Below, in pieces: positions 9,555-17,453 of a stretch of 64,000 bases of DNA; within the stretch, counting starts at the first letter, position 1; each line of letters begins with the position of its first letter. A model generated the notes under the pieces. It did not search any database. It saw nothing but the letters and a program-made list of their open reading frames with translations, and was not told the origin of the DNA. Made by a program: the position numbers and the translations under genes. Origin of the DNA: HK1 sp965215295 (lineage in GTDB: Bacteria; Pseudomonadota; Gammaproteobacteria; HK1); contig OZ244045.1 in the NCBI GenBank assembly GCA_965215295.1, positions 744,001 to 808,000 of the forward strand, given 5' to 3'.

Positions 9555-9570
9555 GGGGGGGGGGGGGGGG
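9555..9570. repeat. 16-base poly-G homopolymer tract
   Basis: Sixteen consecutive G residues on the plus strand (poly-C on the minus strand) lie in the intergenic region between acpH and the nrdJa promoter. Such tracts slip easily in replication and are also common sites of sequencing or assembly error. It is about 120 bp upstream of the candidate nrdJa -35 element and 78 bp after the acpH stop. Confidence 0.9.
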
Positions 9571-9647
9571 CACGTGTCCGGAGGCACTGCGGACTCCCCG
9601 AACCGGGCGGCGCGGGGGGCGGTCCGTACCGGCGGACCGGCCGGACT

Positions 9648-10238
9648 TCAATCGACGCGGTTCGCGAGCACTTGGTCCACGTGCTCGCGAACCGCGGGCA
9701 TGAGCACGCGGAACGCGGCTTCGATCGCCGGATAGTGCCGATCGAGATCGGCGGCGGCCTCCCCGAGCCGATGACCGTAGCGGGCCCGGCGGGCCAGTCC
9801 GGCGAACGCCCGATCGAGCCCGCTCCGGGTCGCGTACAGAGCCAGCCACCGGCTTTCGATCATGCGTTCGAGCCGCACCCTGTCCCGGACCGGGAGGAAC
9901 TCGGCCTGCCGCTCCACCCGGGTGCATACACGCTCGACGAAGACGCCGAAGGCTACCGTCGAGTAGTCCGCCCAGCACCGTGCAAGGCAGTGGTCGAAGA
10001 ACACGTCGACGATGACCGGGGCGTAGCGCCGGCGGGGAGCGGCGACGCACGCCAGGCACGACCTGAATGCGTGGTGGCGGTCGGCGAATCGATCGATGGC
10101 GCGATGGAGCGTGACTCCGGCCACGATCCCGGGCCGGGCAATGCCTTCGACCCTGCCCTTGATCAGGTCGGCGAACACGTTTCCGGCGAGTATCCCGTCA
10201 TCGTCGGGCGACAGCAGCGCGTGGGCGAGGAAGTTCAC
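9648..10238 (-). CDS. acpH: Acyl carrier protein phosphodiesterase
   Basis: Hydrolyses the 4'-phosphopantetheine prosthetic group from holo-acyl carrier protein in the cytoplasm. The 196-aa length is typical of the family (about 193). It starts MNFLAHALLSPDDDGILAGNVFADLIKG, the AcpH hallmark, followed by GVTLHRAIDRFAD with the conserved His and Asp of the HD-like metal site, and VDVFFDHCLARCW. It is on the same strand as ccmI upstream and nrdJa downstream but separated from them by 238 and 518 bp, so it is probably transcribed alone. Confidence 0.9.
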   Translation of the reverse strand: MNFLAHALLSPDDDGILAGNVFADLIKGRVEGIARPGIVAGVTLHRAIDRFADRHHAFRSCLACVAAPRRRYAPVIVDVFFDHCLARCWADYSTVAFGVFVERVCTRVERQAEFLPVRDRVRLERMIESRWLALYATRSGLDRAFAGLARRARYGHRLGEAAADLDRHYPAIEAAFRVLMPAVREHVDQVLANRVD

Positions 10239-10476
10239 GGGATGCGGACCGGCGGTGGCCCGAGTGCCCGTCGTCCGCCCCGGCCGGACGATGCCGCACC
10301 GCCTTCCCGCGCCCCATGCCGGAAGGCTTCAGGGCCGCTGTCGTCCACCGGTGTCGACGGACTCGCCGGGAACGGGACACCGGCGAGGCGCGCGCCCGGC
10401 CGAAGCGCCGGCGTGGCGGTCGCTCGGGAGTGCGCAACGGGGCCTGTGGGACGGCGGAGGCCCGGGGCCGGGGCAT

Positions 10477-11733
10477 TCACGGGACGATTCGCGAGATCAC
10501 GATCCTCACCGGCGTCGAGCCGGCGACCGCCACCGGTCGGGAGGTTCCTTCGAGGTCGCCGGGGTTGCGATTCGCCGTCCCCGATCGCGCCACGCGCGCG
10601 GTGACGAGCACGCGCTCCACGTTCGCCAGCGACCGCGAGGGGACCATTGCGTTCGATTCGTCCAGCACGATGGTGGCGGGGAGCGCTCCCACGACGGTAC
10701 GCGCGACGGCGACCGGAGGGCCGCCGGCGGTCGGCTCGCGGGCGAACACGAACACCGGCTCGCTGGCGCCGGGTTCGACCGGGAGGTCCGGCGCGAGGCT
10801 CACCTCGACGACGATGCGTCCCGGAGCCGCCGCCTTCGTCTCGCCGGCCGGCTCCGCGGGGCCGGGCGCTTCGACCCCGGCGGCTGGTGCTCCGTCTCCG
10901 GAACCGCGAACCTGCGCAAGCGCTTCGGCGACGATGGATGCTTCTCGCGACCCGGGTGGCTGGCTCGCCAGCAGCCGTTCCCAGCGCGCCACCGCGCTGT
11001 CCGTGTCTCCGTTCCGGGCGGCGGCGAAGCCTCCGAGCCAGAGCGCCTTCTCGTGGTCGGGATCGAGCTCGAGGGCACGGCCGAGCCGATCCCGGGCGCT
11101 CGGCGAAAACCGGCCCCCGGCGGCGGCCGCTTCCGCTTCCGCCCAATCCGCAAGGAGCGACGGTTCGTCGCCGAGCAGTGCGTGCACCCGTTCGAACGAG
11201 GCGAGCGCCGCGGTGAAGCGTTCGAGTGCGACTTGCGAGCGGGCGAGCAGGAGCCACCCATCGGCGTTGGCGGGGTCGTCCGCGAGCCTGGCGGCGAGCG
11301 AGGCGACCATCGCTTCCACGGACTGCGGCGTCCCGGTCCCGGCCGCCGCAGTCCGGGGCGGCGGTTGCGGGTGGAGTCCGTGCGGCGCTCCGAGCCAGAG
11401 ATAGGACACCAGGCCACAGACCGGCACCACGACCGCGATCGCGACCGCCATCCAGTACGGCGGCCGGTGCGCGGCGGCACGCGGCGCTTCGCTTCTCCCG
11501 ACATCGGCGAGCAGTCCGCGCTCGAGGTCCTCGCGCAACGCAAGGTATCGATCCGCCTCGATGTCGCCCCGGTCACGTTCCCGGACCAGCTCCGCGAGAC
11601 GCTCGCGGTACAGGGCGACGTTCGCGTCGTCCGTCGAATCCCGACCGGCGGGGGAGGCGCGCATCAGGGGGGGCACGACCAGAAGCACCGCGCCCAGGAT
11701 CATGATGGAGGCGAGAAGCCAGAAGAGGAGCAT
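10477..11733 (-). CDS. ccmI: Cytochrome c biogenesis protein CcmI
   Basis: Chaperone of the Ccm (system I) pathway that holds apocytochrome c for heme ligation. The 418-aa protein begins with a transmembrane helix (FWLLASIMILGAVLLVV), then a cytoplasmic segment with ALYRERLAELVRERDRG, a second transmembrane helix near residue 100 (WMAVAIAVVVPVCGLVSYLW), and a periplasmic TPR region (WLLLARSQVALERFTAALASF). The C-terminal domain (VVEVSLAPDLPVEPG and VFVFARE) matches the long gammaproteobacterial CcmI. The ATG at 11733 was chosen because it places the first membrane helix at the N terminus. No other ccm gene is in the window, so this copy is detached from the usual ccmABCDEFGH operon. Confidence 0.88.
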   Translation of the reverse strand: MLLFWLLASIMILGAVLLVVPPLMRASPAGRDSTDDANVALYRERLAELVRERDRGDIEADRYLALREDLERGLLADVGRSEAPRAAAHRPPYWMAVAIAVVVPVCGLVSYLWLGAPHGLHPQPPPRTAAAGTGTPQSVEAMVASLAARLADDPANADGWLLLARSQVALERFTAALASFERVHALLGDEPSLLADWAEAEAAAAGGRFSPSARDRLGRALELDPDHEKALWLGGFAAARNGDTDSAVARWERLLASQPPGSREASIVAEALAQVRGSGDGAPAAGVEAPGPAEPAGETKAAAPGRIVVEVSLAPDLPVEPGASEPVFVFAREPTAGGPPVAVARTVVGALPATIVLDESNAMVPSRSLANVERVLVTARVARSGTANRNPGDLEGTSRPVAVAGSTPVRIVISRIVP

Positions 11734-11849
11734 CGGGAACCGCCGCAGATGGCCGAGCCGCGCCGGGTGCGCGGTCCACGGGCGCGAATCTATCGGGCGG
11801 ACCGTGCGCCGGCAAGGATGCATCGCACGTTCATCCGTGCACGTTCACC

Positions 11850-11855
11850 TATAAT
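11850..11855 (+). promoter_or_regulatory. Candidate -10 element upstream of the TVP38 gene
   Basis: A perfect TATAAT preceded by C (CTATAAT) lies 50 bp before the ATG at 11906. No good -35 match stands 16-18 bp upstream, which together with the -13 C would be compatible with a stationary-phase sigma factor. The divergent ccmI starts at 11733. Confidence 0.4.
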
Positions 11856-11905
11856 GGCGTGCCGCTTCGGGAGCGGCTGTCGCCACGGTGGACGGGAGGC
11901 GGAGC

Positions 11906-12649
11906 ATGAACAAGTGGAAGATCGCCGTCATCGCGGTCGTCGTGGCGTCAATCGCCGCGTTCGCATGGTTCGATCTCGGCCGCTATCTCGATCTCGAACA
12001 CCTCAAGTCGCGTCAGGCCGGCATCGACGCGTTCTACCGGGAGCACCCCCTGACGATGCTCGGGGCGTACTTCATCGCCTACGTCGCGATCACCGGCCTC
12101 TCGCTGCCCGGCGCCGCCATCATGACTCTGGCCGGCGGGGCGGTGTTCGGGCTCCTGTGGGGCACCGTCGTCGTATCGTTCGCATCCACGCTCGGCGCGA
12201 CCGTCGCGTTCATCGTGTCCCGGTACATCTTGCGGGACGGGATCCAGCGCCGGTACGGGGACCGTCTGAAGACGATCAACGCCGGAGTCGAGCGCGACGG
12301 CGGCTTCTACCTGTTCACCATGCGGCTGGTGCCCGCATTCCCGTTCTTCATCATCAATCTGGTGATGGGGCTCACGCCGATGCGAACCACCGTTTTCGCC
12401 CTCGTGAGCCAGCTCGGAATGCTTCCCGGGACCATCGTCTACGTGAATGCCGGGACGCAGCTCGGGCGGATCGAGTCGTTGCAGGGCATCCTTTCCCCCG
12501 CGCTCATCGGCTCTTTCGTGCTGCTGGGGATCTTTCCGCTCCTCGCGAAGTGGGTGGTCGGCGCGGTCCAGGCCCGACGCAATGCCCGGCGCGACGGCGG
12601 AACGCGATCCGAAGCCCCGGTTTCGCGCCCGGAGAGCGACTCGCTATAA
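11906..12649 (+). CDS. TVP38/TMEM64 family inner membrane protein
   Basis: A 247-aa polytopic membrane protein of the SNARE-associated/DedA-like superfamily (E. coli YdjX/YdjZ type). Members are thought to move or scramble lipids across the membrane; the substrate here is unknown. Helix 1 is IAVIAVVVASIAAFAWF. The conserved core is ITGLSLPGAAIMTLAGGAVFG, then GATVAFIVSRYILRD, and the family signature FYLFTMRLVPAFPFFIIN near residue 140. The start at 11906 has a good ribosome-binding site (GGGAGGCGG). The gene ends 142 bp before cfa and carries the candidate cfa -10 element in its last codons. Confidence 0.88.
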   Translation: MNKWKIAVIAVVVASIAAFAWFDLGRYLDLEHLKSRQAGIDAFYREHPLTMLGAYFIAYVAITGLSLPGAAIMTLAGGAVFGLLWGTVVVSFASTLGATVAFIVSRYILRDGIQRRYGDRLKTINAGVERDGGFYLFTMRLVPAFPFFIINLVMGLTPMRTTVFALVSQLGMLPGTIVYVNAGTQLGRIESLQGILSPALIGSFVLLGIFPLLAKWVVGAVQARRNARRDGGTRSEAPVSRPESDSL

Positions 12650-12650
12650 T
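12645..12650 (+). promoter_or_regulatory. Candidate -10 element for cfa
   Basis: TATAAT preceded by GC (GCTATAAT) overlaps the stop of the TVP38 gene, giving a leader of about 135 nt for the cyclopropane synthase gene. The -13 C and poor -35 region suggest a sigma-S-type promoter, which would fit E. coli cfa regulation; this is inference from motif shape only. Confidence 0.4.
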
Positions 12651-12791
12651 CCCGCCGGCGGGCGGCCGCGGTCCCATGGCCTGCTCGCCCGGAGCTTGAG
12701 TCCATATACCGAATGCTTCACGTCCGGGGACCCTGCGCACCAAGGGGTTGGCGCGGCGGATCGTCGGTCGCTTCGTGACAGGAGGCAGGAG

Positions 12792-14114
12792 ATGGCGGTG
12801 AGGCGGCAGCGCCCGCATCCACTGGGCCTTCCCGGCAACTTCATTTCGGGGATCGGCAAGGGCGGCCGAGCCCGCGGGGGAGGAGCGCGGCCGAGCGGAT
12901 TCGACCGCTGGCTCGCGCGGCAAGTTGCGGCGAAGTCCGGTTACCCGGACGTTGCGTTCGCACTCTGGGACGACGAGGACGTGCATCGTCCGGAGGGCGA
13001 CGTTCCCGGCCGGGTGGTGTTCCTCGATCGAGGCGCACTGCTCTCGGTGGTCACGAGTCCCGAACTCGGATTCGGCGATGCGTTCAGCGCGGGCCGCATC
13101 GAGGTCGAGGGCGACCTCGTCGATGTGCTTGCCCGATGCTACCGGTCCATGGAGCGGGTGGGCGCGGCGGCGGGCAAGCGCAGCGTTCTGGGCCGGCTGC
13201 CCAGACCGCGTTCCAATACCACCGCGGGGTCGCGGCGGCACATCCGGCACCACTACGATCTGGGCAACGACTTCTATCGTCTGTGGCTCGACGACGAGAT
13301 GGTCTACACCTGCGCGTACTACGACACGCCGGACGCCACGCTGGAACAGGCGCAACGGGCCAAGTTCGACCACGTCTGCCGCAAGCTGATGCTCCGGCCG
13401 GGCCAGCTCGTCATCGAGGCCGGTTGCGGATGGGGCTCCCTGGCCCTGCACATGGCGCGCGAATACGGCGTCAGGGTGCGAGCCTTCAACATATCGCGCG
13501 AGCAGATCGCATATGCGCGCGAGCGCGCGTCGCGGGAAGGCATGGACGCGGTGGTGGAATTCGTGCAGGACGACTACCGCAACATCGAAGGCGCGTGCGA
13601 TGCGTTCGTCTCGGTCGGCATGCTGGAGCATGTCGGCATCCGGAACTACCAGGCCCTCGGCGGAGTCATCGCGCGCACGCTCAAACCCGGCGGACTCGCT
13701 CTCGTCCACAGCGTCGGACGCAACCGCCCCACGCCGGTCAACGCATGGCTGGAGCAGCGGATCTTCCCCGGCAGTTACCCGCCGAGCCTGCGGGAGATGA
13801 TGGCGATCTTCGAACCGTTCAACTTCTCCGTCATCGACGTCGAGAACCTGCGGCTCCACTATGCGCGCACGTTGCGGGAGTGGCTGGGACGGTTCGACCG
13901 GGCGGCCGGGATCGTCCGGGCGATGTACGACGAAGAGTTCATCCGGGCGTGGCGGCTGTACCTCGCCGGGTGTTCGGCCGCGTTCTTCGCCAATTCCATC
14001 CAGCTCTTCCAGGTGGTTTGCGCACCGTCCGAGAACAACGACGTGCCGTGGACGCGCGCTCACGTCTACCCGCCGGGGGCGTATCCGCCGACGGCGGAGA
14101 GCGGGAGCGGCTGA
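12792..14114 (+). CDS. cfa: Cyclopropane-fatty-acyl-phospholipid synthase family methyltransferase
   Basis: Transfers a methylene or methyl group from S-adenosylmethionine to the double bond of unsaturated phospholipid acyl chains. The 440-aa protein has an N-terminal lipid-interaction domain of about 150 residues, then the CFA core: RHIRHHYDLGNDFYRLWLDD, YTCAYYD, the SAM-binding VIEAGCGWGSLALHMA, the bicarbonate-site Glu in VSVGMLEHVG, and the C-terminal NSIQLFQVV. The start at 12792 is preceded by a strong GGAGGCAGGA site. The flavoprotein gene starts 5 bp after its stop, so the two are almost certainly co-transcribed, raising the possibility that the product is further modified (branched, reduced or furan acid) rather than a plain cyclopropane acid. 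Confidence 0.92.
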   Translation: MAVRRQRPHPLGLPGNFISGIGKGGRARGGGARPSGFDRWLARQVAAKSGYPDVAFALWDDEDVHRPEGDVPGRVVFLDRGALLSVVTSPELGFGDAFSAGRIEVEGDLVDVLARCYRSMERVGAAAGKRSVLGRLPRPRSNTTAGSRRHIRHHYDLGNDFYRLWLDDEMVYTCAYYDTPDATLEQAQRAKFDHVCRKLMLRPGQLVIEAGCGWGSLALHMAREYGVRVRAFNISREQIAYARERASREGMDAVVEFVQDDYRNIEGACDAFVSVGMLEHVGIRNYQALGGVIARTLKPGGLALVHSVGRNRPTPVNAWLEQRIFPGSYPPSLREMMAIFEPFNFSVIDVENLRLHYARTLREWLGRFDRAAGIVRAMYDEEFIRAWRLYLAGCSAAFFANSIQLFQVVCAPSENNDVPWTRAHVYPPGAYPPTAESGSG

Positions 14115-14119
14115 GCGGG

Positions 14120-15142
14120 GTGGAGACGGTCGACGTCATCGTCGTCGGCGGAGGCCCGGCGGGATCCTCATGCGCGGCGCGCCTGGTCGAGGAAGGCGCT
14201 TCGGTGCTCGTGCTCGACCGGGAGGAGTTCCCCCGCACGAAGCTCTGCGCAGGGTGGATCACCCCGGAGGTGGTGGCGGACCTGAACCTCGACATCGAGG
14301 CCTACCCGCACCGATTCAACACCTTCGACGGAATCGTGGTGCACCTCAAGTGGCTGAGGTTCAGGCTCCCCAGCGTGCAGCACTCCATCCGCCGGTTCGA
14401 ATTCGACGACTACCTCCTGCGCCGCAGCGGCGCCCCGGTTCGCACCCACAACGTACGCAGCATCGAACACGGTCCGGACGGCTACGTCATCGACGGCGCC
14501 TTTCGGTCGCGGTACCTCGTCGGCGCCGGCGGGACCCGCTGTCCCGTCTACCGGACATTCTTTCGCGACGCCAATCCACGCGCCCGCGAGCTGCAGGCCG
14601 CCACCTACGAGCACGAGTTTCCCCACCGGTGGCGCGACGAGCGGTGCCATCTCTGGTTCTTCGAGAAAGGTCTTCCCGGATATGCGTGGTATGTCCCGAA
14701 GGCGGACGGATACCTGAACTGCGGCATCGGGGGGATGGCCGAAAAGCTCAAGGCGCGGGGCGAGGACATCAAGCGGCACTGGCGCCATTTCCTGGGCGTG
14801 CTTGCACGACGAGGACTCGTCCGGGACGTCGAGCTGGAGCCGAAGGGATACAGCTACTTTCTGCGGGGCGGGGTCGAGGTGGTGCGGGTCGGGGACGCGT
14901 TCATCACCGGAGACTCGGCAGGTCTCGCGACGCGGGACCTCTGCGAAGGGATCGGCCCCGCGGTCTGCAGCGGTCATCGTGCCGCGGACTCGATCGTCCG
15001 GGGTACGGAGTACCGTCTCGACGACCTCGCCGCGTACAGCTCGAACGTCGGTCTCGTGCAGCGATTGCTGGAACGGGCGTTCGCGGGCGGGCGGCTCTCA
15101 CCGTCGAAAGCCCCTCCCGCGCAGGAAACAGCGAACGCCTGA
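14120..15142 (+). CDS. FAD-dependent oxidoreductase, geranylgeranyl-reductase-like
   Basis: A 340-aa flavoprotein with an N-terminal Rossmann FAD motif (VIVVGGGPAGSSCA), the ADP-contact Asp in VLVLDREEFPRTKLCAGW, and the second FAD motif (VGDAFITGDSAGLATRDLCEGIG) near residue 260. This layout is that of the geranylgeranyl-reductase/digeranylglycerophospholipid-reductase group, which saturates or oxidises isoprenoid or lipid chains. The GTG start at 14120 lies 5 bp after the cfa stop. Because of that pairing I infer it acts on the methyltransferase product or another membrane lipid. A role in quinone or carotenoid modification is also possible. Confidence 0.8.
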   Translation: METVDVIVVGGGPAGSSCAARLVEEGASVLVLDREEFPRTKLCAGWITPEVVADLNLDIEAYPHRFNTFDGIVVHLKWLRFRLPSVQHSIRRFEFDDYLLRRSGAPVRTHNVRSIEHGPDGYVIDGAFRSRYLVGAGGTRCPVYRTFFRDANPRARELQAATYEHEFPHRWRDERCHLWFFEKGLPGYAWYVPKADGYLNCGIGGMAEKLKARGEDIKRHWRHFLGVLARRGLVRDVELEPKGYSYFLRGGVEVVRVGDAFITGDSAGLATRDLCEGIGPAVCSGHRAADSIVRGTEYRLDDLAAYSSNVGLVQRLLERAFAGGRLSPSKAPPAQETANA

Positions 15143-15533
15143 GTCGCTTCGTACGGGTTCGGCCCGCCCGGGCGCATCCGTTCGATGTACGCCGTTCGCG
15201 CCGCATGTTTCTCATGTTGTGCTAGAGAAAAACACAATATCCAATTGATTTTCAGGGAAATCCAATCTCCCGATTCGTCTCCGTGACGGCTGGTGGACCC
15301 AACCGGAGGGCGTGCCGGTACGGTGGCGGGAATGCCGCGCTCGCGAGAGGTGGAGATCGACTCCACTTTCACCGACGGATTCCCGGCGTGGAACGCCACG
15401 CTCGCGGGGTCGTCCGCCGCCGCGGGAGCGGCGTCACGCCCGCCGGCCGCCGTTTCCCGCAAGGCCGGCGGTGGGGTCCTGACGGGGAAACCCGGACGAC
15501 AACGGGATTTCCGGGCTCCACGGAGAGCGTTTC
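15143..15533. other. Intergenic region before the ABC-F gene
   Basis: No convincing gene. It contains an AT-rich stretch (about 15205-15265) that contrasts with the GC-rich surroundings and may hold the promoter for the downstream ABC-F gene. I could not assign clear -35 and -10 boxes. Confidence 0.5.
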
Positions 15534-17453
15534 GTGATCCGGCTGGACGATGTCGAGCTTCGACGCGGCGGTGCCAGGATCTTCGATGGTGCGAGCCTGA
15601 CGGTGCAGCGCCGGCAGAAGGTGGGCGTGGTGGGCGCGAACGGCGCCGGCAAGTCGAGCCTTTTCGCACTGATCCTCGGCGAACTGGAGCCTGACCGGGG
15701 CACCGTCGAGATGCCCGCCGGGGTCGTGGCCGCGGCCATCGCTCAGGAAGCGCCATCGGGGGACGTCCCGCTCATCGACTACGTGGTGTGCGGGGACCCG
15801 CGCATCGCGACGATCCGGGCCCGGCTCGCGGCGGCCGAGGCGAGTGGCGATGCCGACGGGCAGGCGGCGGCCCACTCGGACCTGGAAGCGATCCATGGCC
15901 ATGCCGCGCAAGCGCGGGCGAGCCGGATCCTCCACGGACTCGGATTTGCCCCGGGCGAGGAGGCGCGGACGCTGGATACGCTGTCCGGCGGCTGGAGAAT
16001 GCGCGCCGCGCTTGCGCGGACGCTGGCGACGCCGTCGGAGCTGCTCCTCCTCGACGAGCCCACCAACCACCTCGACCTCGACGCCATCATGTGGCTGGAA
16101 ACGTGGCTGAAGCGCTATTCGGGAACGCTTCTGGTCGTTTCCCACGATCGGGAGTTCCTCGATCCGATCGTCGATCACGTCGCCCTCGTCGATGACCGCC
16201 GCATAGCCCTCCATACCGGGAACTACAGTGCGTTCGAACGGCTTCGCGCCGCCGGGATCGAGCATTCGCGCCGAGCCGCCCGGCGCGTCCGGCGCGAGCG
16301 GGCGCGGATCCAGGCATTCGTCGACCGGTTCCGCTACAAGGCGAGCAAGGCCCGGCAGGCGCAAAGCCGGATCAAGGCGCTGGAGCGGCTGCAGGCGTCC
16401 GCGCCACTGCGTGCCCGGAAGCGGTTCGACTTCCGGTTTCCGGAACCCGATCGTCTGCCCCGGCCGGTCGTGACGCTCGATTCGGTCTCGTTCGGATACG
16501 GCGACCGCGCGGTGCTGAACGAGGTCTCGATGAGGTTCGCTCCCGAAGATCGCATTGCGCTGCTGGGGGCGAACGGCATGGGGAAATCGACCCTGCTGCG
16601 CGGGTTGGCGGGTCGGCTCGCGCCGAGCGCCGGGACCATGGAGCACTCTTCCCGCGCGCGGATCGGCTACTTTGCCCAGCACCGCGTCGAACAGCTCGAC
16701 CACCAGCGTACCCCGCTCGAGCTGGTACGCGCCGCCGCGCCCGACATGCGCGAGCAGGACATGCGGGACTTCCTCGGAGGCTTCGGCTTCGGGGACGCCG
16801 CGGCGACCCGCGGCATCGCCCCGCTGTCCGGCGGCGAGAAGACCCGTCTGGCCCTCGCCATGCTGGTTCTGGAGCGTCCCAACCTGCTCCTGCTGGACGA
16901 GCCGACGAACCATCTGGACCTCGACATGCGCGAGGCGCTGGCCGTCGCGTTGCAGTCGTTCTCCGGCGCACTCGTACTGGTTTCGCACGATCGGCACCTG
17001 CTCCGTCTGGCAAGCGACTCTCTGTGGCTTGTCGCGGACGGACGCGCCGCGCCCTTCGAGGGCGACGTCGACGACTACGCCGGCTGGCTCGTGGCACGCC
17101 ATCCGGACCGGGCCCCCGACGAGCCGCGGCCCGGCGCCGCGCCGGCGGCGCCCCGCGAACGCCGCCGGCGGCTGGCGGACGAGCGGCGCCGGGCCGCGCC
17201 GCTGCGGCGCGAGATCGAAGCGCTGGAGGGGCGGCTGGGTGCGTTGAACGACGAACGGGCGTCGATCGAGGCGATCCTGGCCGGCGGCGAGATCTACGAC
17301 GAGGACGAGCGCGCCCGGCTGCATGCGCTACTGGTGCGGCGCGGGAAGCTCGATGCCGAGATCGCCACGGTCGAATCGGCCTGGATCGAGAAGAGCGAGC
17401 AGCTCGACGCGATGCGCGAATCCGGGTCCGGCGCGTTACGCGGGGTGCAATGA
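15534..17453 (+). CDS. ABC-F family ATPase, YheS-like
   Basis: Soluble ABC-F protein with two ATPase cassettes and no membrane domain; relatives bind the ribosomal E site and relieve stalled translation. Cassette 1 has Walker A GANGAGKSS, signature LSGGWRMR and Walker B LLLLDEPTNHLD; cassette 2 has GANGMGKST, LSGGEKTR and LLLLDEPTNHLD. Between them lies the Arg/Lys-rich linker (P-site tRNA interaction motif), and the C terminus (from about residue 540) is a charged coiled coil. The 639-aa length and coiled-coil tail fit YheS better than Uup or EttA. The start is GTG. Its last 18 bp overlap the convergent batD 3' end. Confidence 0.9.
   Translation: MIRLDDVELRRGGARIFDGASLTVQRRQKVGVVGANGAGKSSLFALILGELEPDRGTVEMPAGVVAAAIAQEAPSGDVPLIDYVVCGDPRIATIRARLAAAEASGDADGQAAAHSDLEAIHGHAAQARASRILHGLGFAPGEEARTLDTLSGGWRMRAALARTLATPSELLLLDEPTNHLDLDAIMWLETWLKRYSGTLLVVSHDREFLDPIVDHVALVDDRRIALHTGNYSAFERLRAAGIEHSRRAARRVRRERARIQAFVDRFRYKASKARQAQSRIKALERLQASAPLRARKRFDFRFPEPDRLPRPVVTLDSVSFGYGDRAVLNEVSMRFAPEDRIALLGANGMGKSTLLRGLAGRLAPSAGTMEHSSRARIGYFAQHRVEQLDHQRTPLELVRAAAPDMREQDMRDFLGGFGFGDAAATRGIAPLSGGEKTRLALAMLVLERPNLLLLDEPTNHLDLDMREALAVALQSFSGALVLVSHDRHLLRLASDSLWLVADGRAAPFEGDVDDYAGWLVARHPDRAPDEPRPGAAPAAPRERRRRLADERRRAAPLRREIEALEGRLGALNDERASIEAILAGGEIYDEDERARLHALLVRRGKLDAEIATVESAWIEKSEQLDAMRESGSGALRGVQ

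Noticed and set aside
10096..12699. Very long open frame (867 codons) antisense to ccmI and continuing across the TVP38 gene
   Set aside because: It overlaps recognisable genes, and its translation is Arg/Gly-rich with no family resemblance. It is a high-GC shadow frame.
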